The notes under the pieces are model-generated. The model was not told where the DNA came from. It was given only the letters and a program-made list of their open reading frames with translations, and ran no database searches. 64,000 nt of DNA from Pachypanchax playfairii (lineage: Eukaryota; Chordata; Actinopteri; Cyprinodontiformes; Aplocheilidae), in the NCBI GenBank assembly GCA_006937955.1, contig SSNP01000081.1, positions 1,144,666 to 1,208,665 of the forward strand. Reading direction: 5' to 3'. Positions 1 through 11,505 of this stretch are shown in pieces (position 1 is the stretch's first letter; the number at the start of each line of letters is the position of its first letter). The translations under genes were made by a program, and so were the position numbers.

Positions 1-211
1 CTTCTTGAGAAATGAGGAAGGATGACTTCACACCACATGCCGCTCAGCATGCTACATCAAATACTTCACACTCCTCTTTGCTAAACTTGTTTTATTGTTA
101 ATGTTTTATTATGATTGCTGTTTTTATATTTTCTTTTGTTAATAAAAAGGGCAAAAAGTGGATGAATTCTTTGGTCGTTCAAGGATCAAGACGCCTCTGA
201 GGATCCGGGTT

Positions 212-301
212 CAGTAGGTGCTCTACTATGAGAACTGAATTCCATAGATGGTGGCGTCTTTAGGTGTCATCTATGGGCTCAGTTCTTTTGGCATGGTACT
301 G
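212..301 (+). ncRNA. mir146: miR-146 precursor hairpin
   Basis: The 5' arm (mature region about 229-251) begins TGAGAACTGAATTCC and continues ATAGATGG. This matches the miR-146 family, and the 3' half of the mature sequence is the form I recall for zebrafish miR-146a. The 3' arm (about 268-290, with CATCTATGG and CTCAGTTCT) pairs with it across a loop of about 17 bases. The pairing extends to CAGTA at 212-216 with TACTG at 297-301. In human, MIR146B lies on 10q24.32 a short way upstream of SUFU, and sufu follows here, so sequence and synteny agree. Known role: a negative regulator of TLR/NF-kB signalling through IRAK1 and TRAF6. Seen: hairpin and seed. Inferred: expression and primary transcript boundaries. 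Confidence 0.93.
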
Positions 302-551
302 GTTAATCAGACATACATGACAGCTCCAGGCAGCTGCACTCGTGTTCATGTAAAATCAATACTACTTACATTATAGAAGTACGTGATTTACCAGAAAATC
401 GCTTTTTGAAGTTGTGTTGAAAGGTTTAATTCTTGAAATATGAGCTACTATGATATAATTCAAATAATTACTGTGAATAAAATAAATAAATGAATTGCTG
501 ATGTGGTTTTCTCAAAGTTTATTTAAAACAAATGTGTTTTATTACAGCTGA

Positions 552-660
552 AATTATTTATTTTATTTTATTTTATTTTATTTTATTTTATTTTATTTTA
601 TTTTATTTTATTTTATTTTATTTTATTTTATTTTATTTTATTTTATTTTATTTTATTTTA
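552..660. repeat. (TTTTA)n microsatellite
   Basis: About 22 near-perfect copies of a TTTTA pentamer. It produces a spurious open frame of repeated FILFY residues, which is not a gene. Confidence 0.97.
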
Positions 661-2289
661 CTGACTTGCAATATTGTGTCTCATAAGATGAAAACAAGAG
701 CAGTCAGAAATGTCACCACTATTGAAAAGGATGCCTGCACGAACCCACTGAATCAGAATAGACTGCCACATCATAACGATCAATCTGATCAAAGACAGAG
801 GTTTTTAATTTGAGTTTCTCCTTTCTATCTTGTGCCTGACAGAAACTCAGCCATTGCTTGATAAATGAGGTGTCTGTACAGTTTTACGAACAGGTTTTCT
901 CACAATAACTAATAGATGAGTAATGTAAAGCACCAGATTTCTCTTATGTTGTTTCTAGAATTGGTGCGATAATGATCAGAATTAAAAATCTCATTACTGA
1001 TTAGCTTGAATTCTGTCTAAATTGTCCATTTTTTCCATATTTCTTCACAGAAAAGTAGTTTGAATGTGTGTTTTCTTGTGTTTACTTTGTAGTTGGGACC
1101 GAAGAAATGGTTGATTTTGTCTCACTGTGTAGTTAATACATGATGAGGGTGTGTGAGCGTAAAGAAGCCCAGATTTAAGATTAGAAATATCATGTTTCTG
1201 TGTAATTCTGGCAATACTGAATCTATGTAATCGTATAAAAAGTATTTAAATGTAACAGATTTAGATAAATCTGTAATTATGTGACATATTGTTTCATCAA
1301 CATCGCTGTAAGCCTGAATACAACAATGTGAAAGACCCTAATTCTCTCTCCTATCAAGATTCTCTCCATCATCTTCAGTCCACATCTGTACATGTTTTAA
1401 TTTTCTGCAATAAAATATATTTTACAAATGATAGCTTGTGCAATTGTCTTCACTCATGAGATAAAATAAGCTCAATGATACAGATATTTTAGTCGAGGAT
1501 GCTGTTTAACCTCCGTTTTCACATGTAGTTACTTTGATTACATCACAGTATGACATATTAGAATTAGGACATGTAAGTCATCCAGTCATCGAGTCATTGA
1601 GTCTGTCTCAATGCCATCATGTCTCCTCAAAGTTATGTGTTTTAAAGAATGTGTCAAAGAAATAATCTTTTGAAAGAGCTGAATCATGCAGGGCGCTTAA
1701 ACTTAGAACTGCTTTTAAATCATAAAATAGTTTTGTAACTTAGTTTAATATTTTAGCTTTCTGTTTCAATCTAAAAGCTTCTGTTAAATTAAAAAATATA
1801 CAAATGAATATGAAGTAGTGACACAATATATTTATATATATTTCATCACCTCAGAATGAAGCAACATTTTGATCCTATTATTTATTGATTATACTTATTT
1901 TTTTATTGTGATATGAGTTGTTGTATTCTAATGGAACAGCTCAATAAGACCCACCACACCCTGCAAGAACTTTATGAAAACCCACAATCTCTCAGTTTTT
2001 GCCTGTTGTAAAATAATACATTAATTAATTAATTAATATATTTTCTTAACTTTAAATTTGGTTTTTTGAAAACATATTTTAATATCTGCTTTGATTTCAA
2101 AATAATAAATTACAATAATCACCGTATTTAGTTACAGTAGCTGTGTCCTTTGGTGAGACCATGCTTTAAAAAATAAATTAAATTAAATATAGTAGTCCTC
2201 TCTGTTTTACAGTCTCTAAAACGTTTCCTAAATTAAATATATTTTAATCAATAAAATTGAAAAACTAGAAATTGTTCCCGCCCACTGAC

Positions 2290-2582
2290 AGTAAATCAGT
2301 GGTCTACGAATCCAACACGTCCGTGTGATTGGCTACCATTGTGCTTGGCCACTGACGTCACATCAACGAACAACCAATAGCTGAGCAATGTTCTCTCCCC
2401 CTACAAGACAACCGACAGGCAAAGTTTAGCATAACTAACCGAGTTCACGAGTTACACAACTGTTTTTGTGGGTTGTTTACAGCTTAGTTTTTTAATCTGT
2501 TTTTTGTAAACAAGAAAAACTTATCGAAACTCCATATAAGTTGTTCTTTTATAGAATAATTTGAGGTGTTTTAGGCCGTGGT
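2290..2582 (+). promoter_or_regulatory. sufu: sufu promoter and 5' UTR region
   Basis: A perfect CRE palindrome TGACGTCA at 2353-2360 sits between an inverted CCAAT box (ATTGGCT, 2328-2334) and a direct CCAAT box (2374-2378), about 200-255 bases ahead of the sufu start codon. No TATA box is obvious. CCAAT plus CRE without TATA is usual for a broadly expressed gene. The exact start site cannot be read from sequence alone. Confidence 0.6.
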
Positions 2583-5500
2583 ATGGATGAAATACGGCCT
2601 AGCAGCGGTGCAGCAGCCCATGGGCTGGTGCCGCTGTTTCCTCCCGGACTGCAGGCGATTTATGGGGAATGTCGGAGACTTTACCCTGATCAGGCCAACC
2701 CGTTGCAAGTTACTGCCATTGTTAAATATTGGTAGGTAACATATTGTTTTGTTCCTGGTTCACAAATAAACTTACACGGAGTTTCTTAAGATACTTTTAT
2801 GTTCTTTGGAGATGGCTAAATGTTAGCCTGCTGTTAGCTTAGCCACCATGCCAACGTCAACTTCTCAGCTAATAGAACAAAGTAGTGATGTCAAAAGAAA
2901 ACACGAAATAAATACAATCCAAATGATCAGAAGACAAACATTTAAAGGAGACTTTATAGATAATTAAAACCCATAACAGTGTACAGTTATTTATTTGCAA
3001 ATTTCTTTTTAAAAGAAAGCTCTACTTGGATTTCACATTATGTTCAAGAAACTTGCCCAAATATTCAGGATGTTTGAGAAAAGATCTTTTAATATTCTAC
3101 CGCAGTCCACAGAGTAATAGTATCTCTGTCAAATCTGTAGAGAATGGAACATTTGGGACTGAGTCATTTGTGCATAATAAACGCAGAAAAGACCCAAATT
3201 CTCCTTTTCCTTTCATCTGATGAAACAAATAATTTGCTCGAGGTTAACTCTTTAACAAACATATCTGCTCAGGGCTAAATGAAATATATTTAACTGAGGT
3301 TATTTGATTTTGGATGCATAAGTAAGTCCCACAGTTTACTGTTTCTTTTGTGTTAGTTTTGTTTTATCACAGAGATCACACATGCGTGTTAGGTAATGTG
3401 CTGGGGCCAGCAGCACATTGCAAACAACTGATGCTTTAATGTGAGAAATCAGATTCACGTTTATTTATTTTACATTTTTAACAGGCTTGGTGGCCCAGAC
3501 CCATTAGACTACATCAGCATGTACAGGAACATGGGCTGTCCAGCTCAGGATGTCCAGGAACACTGGCACTATGTCAGCTTTGGTTTAAGTGACCTGTATG
3601 GAGACAATCGAGTTCATGAGTAAGTGCAGATACACAATTTGATATGTTAGGATGTGAGAACACACTGAGCCTCGCAGATTGTTGAATATTTTCTTTGATT
3701 TAGTGTCACTCTGTCGTCACATTATACTTAGCATTTTCACTGCATGAATGTGCAATTAAAAATTAAAAAAGAACATAAAGTTTTTCAGTTCGTCTGATTT
3801 CTCACTGTCTTTCAGATTTACGGGAGCAGACGGACCCAGCGGATTCGGTTTCGAGCTCACCTTCAGACTCAAAAGGGAAGTTGGCGAGACGGCGCCTCCG
3901 ACGTGGCCGGCAGAGCTCATGCAAGGTTTGGCTCGCTACGTGTTCCAATCAGGTACAAGTAATAAGGCATCCTTTTTGCAATTTTGAATTTAATCAGTGT
4001 TTTTTTTGTGTTGTTGTTTTTAATGTTCCAACAAGCAGCATCACTGTCTCCATGCATCATGCAGAGAGTTTATGTTAGAGTGCTTTATTTCAGTTTGTTT
4101 ATCATCTACTACATGTGTCATATCTCTTTTCCTTTTTATTATGTTTTAATAAATAAAAACAAAACAAAGAGATTACCATGTGGTTTCTGTATCAGATGAA
4201 TTTCTGTTGTTAATGCCTTAAAGGGATTAAGTTATGTGCTAAAGACAGATGTGGTTGCTGTGAGAGGGATCAGTGATACAGAAGTTTTCTGTTTTCCAGC
4301 TGGGGTCACTTTGTTTGTGGGTGGTCTTAATCTGGACTGGGTGCTTTCTACCTCCCAAGTAGACAGATGTTGTCAGATGGAATGGAGTTGTTTTTTTTCT
4401 TCCTGCTCTCTTTTCCACATCTGGATCTCAGTTTCAGCTCATCTCTATTTCTTCATATGCTCTTGCTGATTTCCATCTTCTTTTTGCTGTCTCCTACAGA
4501 AAACACATTTTGTAGCGGTGACCACGTGTCGTGGCACAGTCCACTCGACAACAGCGAGTCTCGAATCCAGCACATGTTGCTAACAGAAGATCCACAGATG
4601 CAGCCGATTCAGACCCCATTTGGCACCGTGAGCTTTCTCCAGGTGACTGAATGTTTTACAAATAACTTCACAGTTTGTTCATCACGTGGAAAAGCAGAAT
4701 ACAGTCTGTCTCTTTGCTTTGCTAGTTGTTATTGTCAGTTCTGTTTCCAGTTACATTCGTGGCTCTGTAAATATACCGGAGAAAACTATTCACGTTCAAT
4801 TTCTTATTCAGGATTATCTTATCAGGATTCTTAATCGATCCAAAATTTCTAAGAATTGTTACTTGAAAAGATGTTCCAGCGAGGGGCAGGTCCAGCGTTA
4901 GTTAACTAGCTTTAGATTTTGGGATTATGTTTCTGCATAGAGAAGGAAGAAGAAAATATTCAGCCCTGTCTTCACTGAAGTCAAATCTTTGGGCACACTT
5001 TGGGTTTTACAGTTTCTCGGGTAAGAAGGAGCTTGACGCGACATATTCAGTGTGTAAAATTGGCTAAATGAAAGTCACGTACTAGTCAGGAATACTTCAA
5101 ATGCCTGAGCTCATCTCACACCATCACCCCGAGCTATAAGGAGTGGCAGACCAGCGTTCACTCCTTCACGGTTCACTAAACTTCAAATTGACTTTGAACA
5201 AGTAAAACAGATTTATAAATCAGAAGATCTTCACAGCGTTGTGGAGAAAGAAGCTTTCTGATTTATGGTACAAACGACTGAGTCTTAGTGTGTCGCACGT
5301 CACATCAGGTTTTCACAGAGAAAACCAAACCATGACTCAGAACCCACAGAGCAGCTCTTATCTGTGATGTGTGGACTTCAAGAGAAACCTGCTTCTTCAT
5401 CAGATACACAGGTCAATACATCACAAACACCTGGCAGGTCGAGTCGTGTGTTTTGATGCACGAGAATTGATTTGAATTGAATCGCGTCATGAGTTGTTGT

Positions 5501-8500
5501 AGAATCCACGTCCCTACTGTAGTTACAGCCGGCTGTCTTTGTCTGATGTCATATCTGGACGTCTGACTGTCTCATTCTGCGTGTTCAGGTGTGTTTCAGC
5601 TGCTAATTTGTGGATTTATGTTTTTAAGGAACTGACAACAACAACCCAGCATGTCCTGTTAGAGTATTCAATAAGAAGTCTGTGTGACTGAAAGCAGAAC
5701 CCCGTTCTGAGATGTTCTGCTGTGCTTTCTGGGAGATTTTATGGAAGATCGTTGCGCTTCTACTCCAGCAGAGAAAATGAATGATTAGATCAGATAACCA
5801 GGAACATCAGCTCAGACGTGATGTTTTCTTCTTCTCTGCACCGTCTGTAGATCGTAGGAGTTTGTACAGAGGAGCTGCAGGCAGCCCAGCAGTGGAACGG
5901 CCAGGGCATCTTGGAACTGATGCGTGGAATCCGAGTGTGAGTAACATCTGCATCACGTGCTCCAGGTTGATTAATGAGCAGTGTTTTGGATTGAAAACGA
6001 CACGCGAGGTTGTTGTTTTTGAAGAGAAGGTGTCAGAGATGCATGGAACCAAATCACAGACGCTTCAATAAACTTAATTACCTCGATGGGGTCAAGATTT
6101 TAAAAGAAATGTGACATTTTTTCTTCCAAAGTTGTTTATTATTACATGTTTTTTGCAACAACATGGCAGACTCGTGCAGGTTGCTGCAGTCAAATGACGT
6201 TTTTAAAAACAAACTTCCTTTCAACAGAAAGAAAAAGTAACGAGACGAGTCTGATGGCAGCTGAACGAGTCTGTGGCGAGCCTGAATGAAAACTTCACAC
6301 GTTGGACCTGATAACATCTTCTCTTAACTTTCAGCACGTCTCAGCTGTTGCAGAGTCATTAGTCAACGATTGAGGACATAAGAAGTTGTTAGTTTGTCTT
6401 AAACGTGAAAGAGAAACAATTTTTTCATTACTGCGGGTGTTGATCATATTTATAAAACCAGACCTGTAAATCCGAGCCGCTCTCAGCGACTCATGTGAAA
6501 CTGCTTTAACATTCTGGGAAGAACAAACAAAGCAGAAAAATTCAGGTCACTTTAAACACGCTGCAACCAGAAAGTGAAGAGCTCGGTTATTTGTTCACTC
6601 ATTAACTTCCTGTGTTTGACTTGAAGATAATGCTAATGATTTTCCCGCGTACAGAGCTGGTGGCCCCTGGCTAATCACAGACATGAGGAGAGGGGAAACT
6701 ATTTTTGAAATCGATCCACACCTACAAGTAAGGCTTTATTAAATCCTGCTCACAACATGTTTCATATTGTTCAAGCTTCTTTTTTAAATGGAAATGATCC
6801 ACAGCTGTCCTAAAATGCAGCTGGTTTATTTAAAATCAATAAAATAGAAACTGTCTTCTGATAAATAGTTTATCTTAAGGAGTTTATCCTTTTCTAAAGA
6901 TGTGGATGCAAAGCTCCCGGTGACATGTGCGAGATTTGTTGCTGCAGAAGTCGACCGTCTCGTGTTAATGATTGCACATATTTCTTACTCCTCTAAGCAG
7001 GACAGAGTGGACCAGGGAATTGAGACTGAGGGTTCTAACCTGAGCGGGGTCAGCGCCAAATGTGTGTGGGATGATCTGAGCTGCCCGCCGGACGATGAAG
7101 AGGACAGCCGATCCATCTGCATCGGATCGCAGCCACGCAGGCTCTCAAACAAAGGTACGTCCTCGTCTAACGGAGCAGAATAATCAGTTTATTAAGCAGT
7201 TTTTAAACTATTTTACTGCTTTTTATTTCACATTATTATAGTTGTCTTCTTCTTTGAATGTATCTGTTTGAAAACAGACACGGAGCAGATCAGAGAGACT
7301 CTGAGAAAAGGACTAGAGTTTAACAGCAAGACGGCGCTACCACCTATCAGCAGTCAGAAACAGAGCCACGAGAGAGCGCAGTGAGTTTCCCTCCCACACA
7401 CCACAGACTGACATGGGCTCTCTTCAGTCCCCCTTCATGTGCAGATGTGCAGTGACTCAGATCACCATTGTTTCCCAGATACCAGCATATTCAGTTGGTT
7501 TGTCACTGAAGTTTCAGGTTTTCTGTGGAATTTCTGGTGCGTTCTGCAGTTTGTTGCACATTCCCACTTACTGGCAGAAACCCACAACTTGCTGTTTCCT
7601 CTCTGTAATTCTTTTCCACAGAAATACGTGGGCTGAACAGGGATGGTAATACCTCAGAGTTCCACACTTCACATTTTTTTTCTTTTTGATTTTTCAGGAG
7701 CCGGAAAGACAGTTTGGAGAGCGAGAGCTCGGCAGCTATCGTTCCTCACGAGTTGGTCCGAACGCGACAGCTGGACAGCGTCCATCTGAAATTCAACCAA
7801 GAGTCGGGCACACTGCTTCCTCTCTGCCTGCGGTACTCGCACATTTTCTCTCTCCTCCACCAAATAAAATCCAAATCTATTTCTCTCAGACAGATGCAAA
7901 GAATCTCTATTTGTTTATTTTGAAAGGGTGTAACAGGAAATGTTTCAGAAAGTTTGAGTTCTCAGACACGATGGAACTTGATTTTTTTAATTATTATTAT
8001 TATTATACTGTAAAAACCCAGTGAAAAGACAAAGGGAACTAGTTTGTAGCAAATTAAATGCAGTTAGGCAGATGAGCACAATTTGTCGTCATTGCTGCTT
8101 ATTTTTAATTAACGGACTGATTAATATATTTTATTGATCTGCCTTTGTATTGGTGAGGATTCTTAACCAATCAGAGAAACAGACCTGTGACAGCTCGTCT
8201 CTCTACAGAGGTTCACCGTGTAAGACGGTTCAGCGGTTTCAAACAAATGTCTTTATGAATTCTACATTTTGTGACATACAGCGAATGCAGGATCAAACTG
8301 GAAAGCTTCTCTGTTCTGTGTCTTCATCTGTTCCGACCTGTAATGGCACCAGCGCCACATGTGAAGTCGTCTGTCTTCCTTAAAGTTCTTATGTTTCAGG
8401 AACCACTTAAAAGTTTACTGTAGTCCAAATGTTTGAGTTGTTATGCTAGCGTGAAGAGCACACGGTAATTATTTGTCTTCAGACAGCAGCTGCTTCCTGC

Positions 8501-9205
8501 TACTGCAGGACACCAAACATCTGCACAGTCTTCTGTCTGTAAACGGAGGTCAGAGCGACATGTTAGACCTGGGGGGGGGGGTAGAAGAATCACAAGTCAA
8601 ACAAAGTGAAGTACTTTTTTATTTTGCACCACAACCATAACAGACAACAAGTTTTGTCTCTAATAATTAGATAAGTCAGGGTTCAGTACCTGCTGTGCAC
8701 GAGTGGAAACGTGGTTCTCACTGCTGTGTGGATTTTGCACAGGGGCCGATTACTGCACGGAAGACATTTCACTTACAAAAGTATCAACGGAGACACCGCT
8801 ATTACGTTTGTGTCCACGGGAGTCGAAGGGGCTTTTGCTACTGAGGAACATCCCTACGCAGCGCACGGCCCCTGGCTACAGGTTCACAAACACACTAACC
8901 TGTTCTATCAGTGTATTCAGACTCTGTGCTTTTTTTAAATTGTTTTTCTTTTCCTGCATAGATTCTGTTGACTGAGGAGTTTGTTGAGCAAATGCTCAGG
9001 GATTTACAGGAACTCAACGCTCCCGAGGAGGTGAGGATAAACCTCGTCTCATTTCAACTCTCACTTTCAGCTCTCCTCTTTGTTTAACCTCCAGTTTTTT
9101 TATCTCGTTGTTTAGAAAAAGTTACCTAAAGAGTTCAGCTGGCCAGAGAAGAAGCTGAAGATTTCAGTCCTACCAGACTCTGTGTTTGATAATCCACTGC
9201 AATGA
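2583..9205 (+). CDS. sufu: Suppressor of fused homolog (12 coding exons)
   Basis: Exons: 2583-2731, 3485-3619, 3816-3952, 4500-4642, 5851-5936, 6655-6727, 7001-7154, 7278-7380, 7698-7832, 8743-8881, 8962-9030, 9116-9205. The join is 1413 nt, 470 aa plus stop, with phase intact at every GT-AG junction; human SUFU is 484 aa. Near-identical blocks to vertebrate SUFU include YGECRRLYPDQ (exon 1), SFGLSDLYGDNRVHEF (exons 2-3), CSGDHVSWHSPLDNSESR (exon 4) and HPYAAHGPWLQ (exon 10). The N-terminus before LFPPGL is shorter than in mammals, lacking most of the Pro/Ala stretch. The protein binds GLI factors through two lobes (roughly residues 40-240 and 245-465, by family knowledge), retains them in the cytoplasm and represses Hedgehog targets. 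trim8 follows in the same orientation, as in human. Confidence 0.97.
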
Positions 9206-9872
9206 GACCGGGACGCTTTCTGGAAATTCAAACAAAAACCTTTCCTGAGAAGTCTGAGCTGAGAATCCGCTCAACACGTCTGACTGTTACAGTGTTCTCA
9301 GCAGCCGTCTGAGGTCAAAATACTTTAAAGATGATAAATCAGCCTCAAACCAGCCTGTTCAGATGGTTAACCTGTGACAAACATCCTGCAGGGCAAATCA
9401 GCTGCTTTTATTCCTTCATTTAACCCAAAATATGCATCGTTAATTCAGCTGAGCATCTGTCATCATCATGTGGTGTCTGAAGCGACGGCTCGGTCACGTC
9501 CAAACAAAGTGTTATTTATTCCTGTGGCCTTTCAAAGAGACTAAAACTCAGTTTATCAGTGTTGTTGTTTATAGTATTTACAAATGCTGGACATTTCTCT
9601 CTCGTTTGTTTGTGTTCACACCAAAGTTTGAACTGTTTCCATGTTTCAAGACTCTGTAACTTAACAGGTTTTTATGATTAAGTATTATTTCCACTCGAAT
9701 GCTGCTGGTGTCGCCACCTCTACTCCCCCGTGTCAAGAACTTCACCCACATCCAGAGATATCTGGACCTTTTTTCACTCCAAACTGTACAATGAAACAAT
9801 ATTTTTGACCACAGGTGTTTTAAACTCATTGGGACCTGCTTGAAAATGAGTATCTCCTCAGTGCCTTGGACT

Positions 9873-10075
9873 AATAAATAAACCAGTGGGATTTCCGTTG
9901 ACTGTGTTCAGCTCCCGGTTGTTCGGGGTCTCTGCTTTTACCCAAGAACATCAATACATTCCTCATCAACTCCTAAAGATGGAAACGCAACAACTACCTT
10001 CTCGAACGCTCCTCCTTAAACGTGATGCCGTATTTATGTTTGTCCTTTTTTATTATTCAAAATGAAAAGAATAAA
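9873..10075 (+). terminator. sufu: sufu poly(A) signals
   Basis: Overlapping AATAAA hexamers occur at 9873-9882, with another at 10070-10075, 0.67-0.87 kb after the stop codon. Either could end the transcript. Up to about 10.5 kb I see no further exon. Confidence 0.5.
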
Positions 10076-10559
10076 GTTTAGACATGGAATTTTGTAATTA
10101 TTTTTATGGCCTAACTGGCTGATTGTAATCTCAAGTGCATTAAAGTGTAGTTGTTACACAAATAAATCTTAATCACTAAATCAAAGACACTCTGGAGCTT
10201 TTTTTCTTTCAAATGTTTTGTGTGCAGAAATTTTAAACCTTATAAGAAACGATATTAAGTACTGGAGGTGCAGGAAAACCTTATTGAGATGTTTTTAATA
10301 ATTTACAGTGTTTTGACATATAATGATGCACGTTTTTAAAACATTTGTACAGGATTGTGGGAAATTGCATCATTATTACTTATATGTACAAAATTCCAAA
10401 CTGATTTTCATCCAATTTCAGTCTACACCTATAAAAATATATTTTAAAGATGACTTATAGAAATTAAATTAAAACTTAACAGTATTTTATTTTTTCTTAC
10501 AGTTGTTAGGCTGATTGTTGGAAGTTTTTATTCAGATCAGACATGTCAACCGTCTGAGT

Positions 10560-11060
10560 AGCAGTCCCTTCGTGTGGCCCCTGGGGGCCTCCGTCGCGCC
10601 CCTTTCTGGTTTCCATGTGATTGCAGGGTCCCGGTGTTCGCGGTGCGTCCAGTAGAGCTTACTGTGGCCGTTCGTCCACCTCGGCTCCTGTCGGCTCCAC
10701 TCGGCTCCTCCCCGTCTGTGTGTCAACTCTCTGACGGGTCACGTTACTGGAGCGGGGGGTTGTCGGTGTGAAAGCGCTGCGCTCCCTTCGACCGACCGCA
10801 CTCTATCTGCTTCTACTTACGGTCAAACCCTTCTTACTCAGTTTACGGGAAAACGAAACAGCAGAATAAAAAGCAGCTGGGAATCCTATAAAAATCCCGG
10901 TGTCGGACGCTGCGTCGGACATACGGCCGTGATCCAACCGGAGGAGCTGGATCTCACCGCCGGCTGGATGACAAGCTCCACGGATTCCTTTTTATTCTAG
11001 GTGCACCGGAGTCCGCCGACGATATGGGAAATAAATAGTTGGTAACGTTGGTTCGGTTGT
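10560..11060 (+). promoter_or_regulatory. trim8: trim8 CpG-rich promoter and likely noncoding first exon
   Basis: This is a GC/CpG-rich island in otherwise AT-rich sequence. It holds a TATA-like TATAAAAA at 10887-10894 and, about 30 bases upstream, GAAAACGAAAC at 10849-10859, matching the interferon-stimulated response element consensus GAAANNGAAAC. A start site near 10915-10920 would follow. A noncoding exon probably splices to the acceptor at 11478-11479 (CTTTTTAG), 26 bases before the trim8 ATG. Candidate donors are GTGCAC near 11000 and GTAACG near 11042; I cannot choose between them. Confidence 0.55.
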
Positions 11061-11505
11061 TTCAACACACCTCAGCAGATTGTTGTTTATTTGCGAGCAG
11101 CTGAAAGCGTCTTGTGGTAAAATGTCAGTGTGTGTTAGTGTTACACACTCAGAGGAAGAGTCACATTCTCTAATGCAAGTTGTCACTCGCTTTCAAAGGG
11201 CTCGACGTGTTTCGTCTTATCTGAATATTCAAGTCAAGTTTTAATCAATATAATTCATGTCAAAAGTTTGATTCTAGCAGTAGTTTGAATTCACTGGCTA
11301 AATTCATTATAAATAGCCTACATTTAATATCTTCTTGTAGCTGTAAAACCTTCAATGTTATTGTAATAAACTTCTAAAAGATCTGTTAAAAATCGTCCTG
11401 TTTTTTTTTTTTTTTTTGGTATGATGTTTCGTGGTGAGCCCAGAATTGTGAAACTAATTCTTGCTGTTGCTCTTTTTAGTTGGACGTCATCAGTTGTCAT
11501 CAGTC

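Larger units (their letters stand above)
1..2300. other. miR-146 flank and sufu upstream spacer
   Basis: Apart from the miR-146 hairpin I find no coding exon here. The stretch is AT-rich, with AATAAA motifs near 141 and 1411 on the + strand that could end a primary miR-146 transcript or an upstream gene's 3' UTR. It also has a pentanucleotide microsatellite at 552-660 and a short TTAA/TAAT run near 2019-2040. In human the next gene upstream of SUFU is ACTR1A; no actr1a exon is recognisable here. Confidence 0.5.

Noticed and set aside
532..813. 93-residue open frame of repeated FILFY
   Set aside because: It is a translation of the (TTTTA)n microsatellite.
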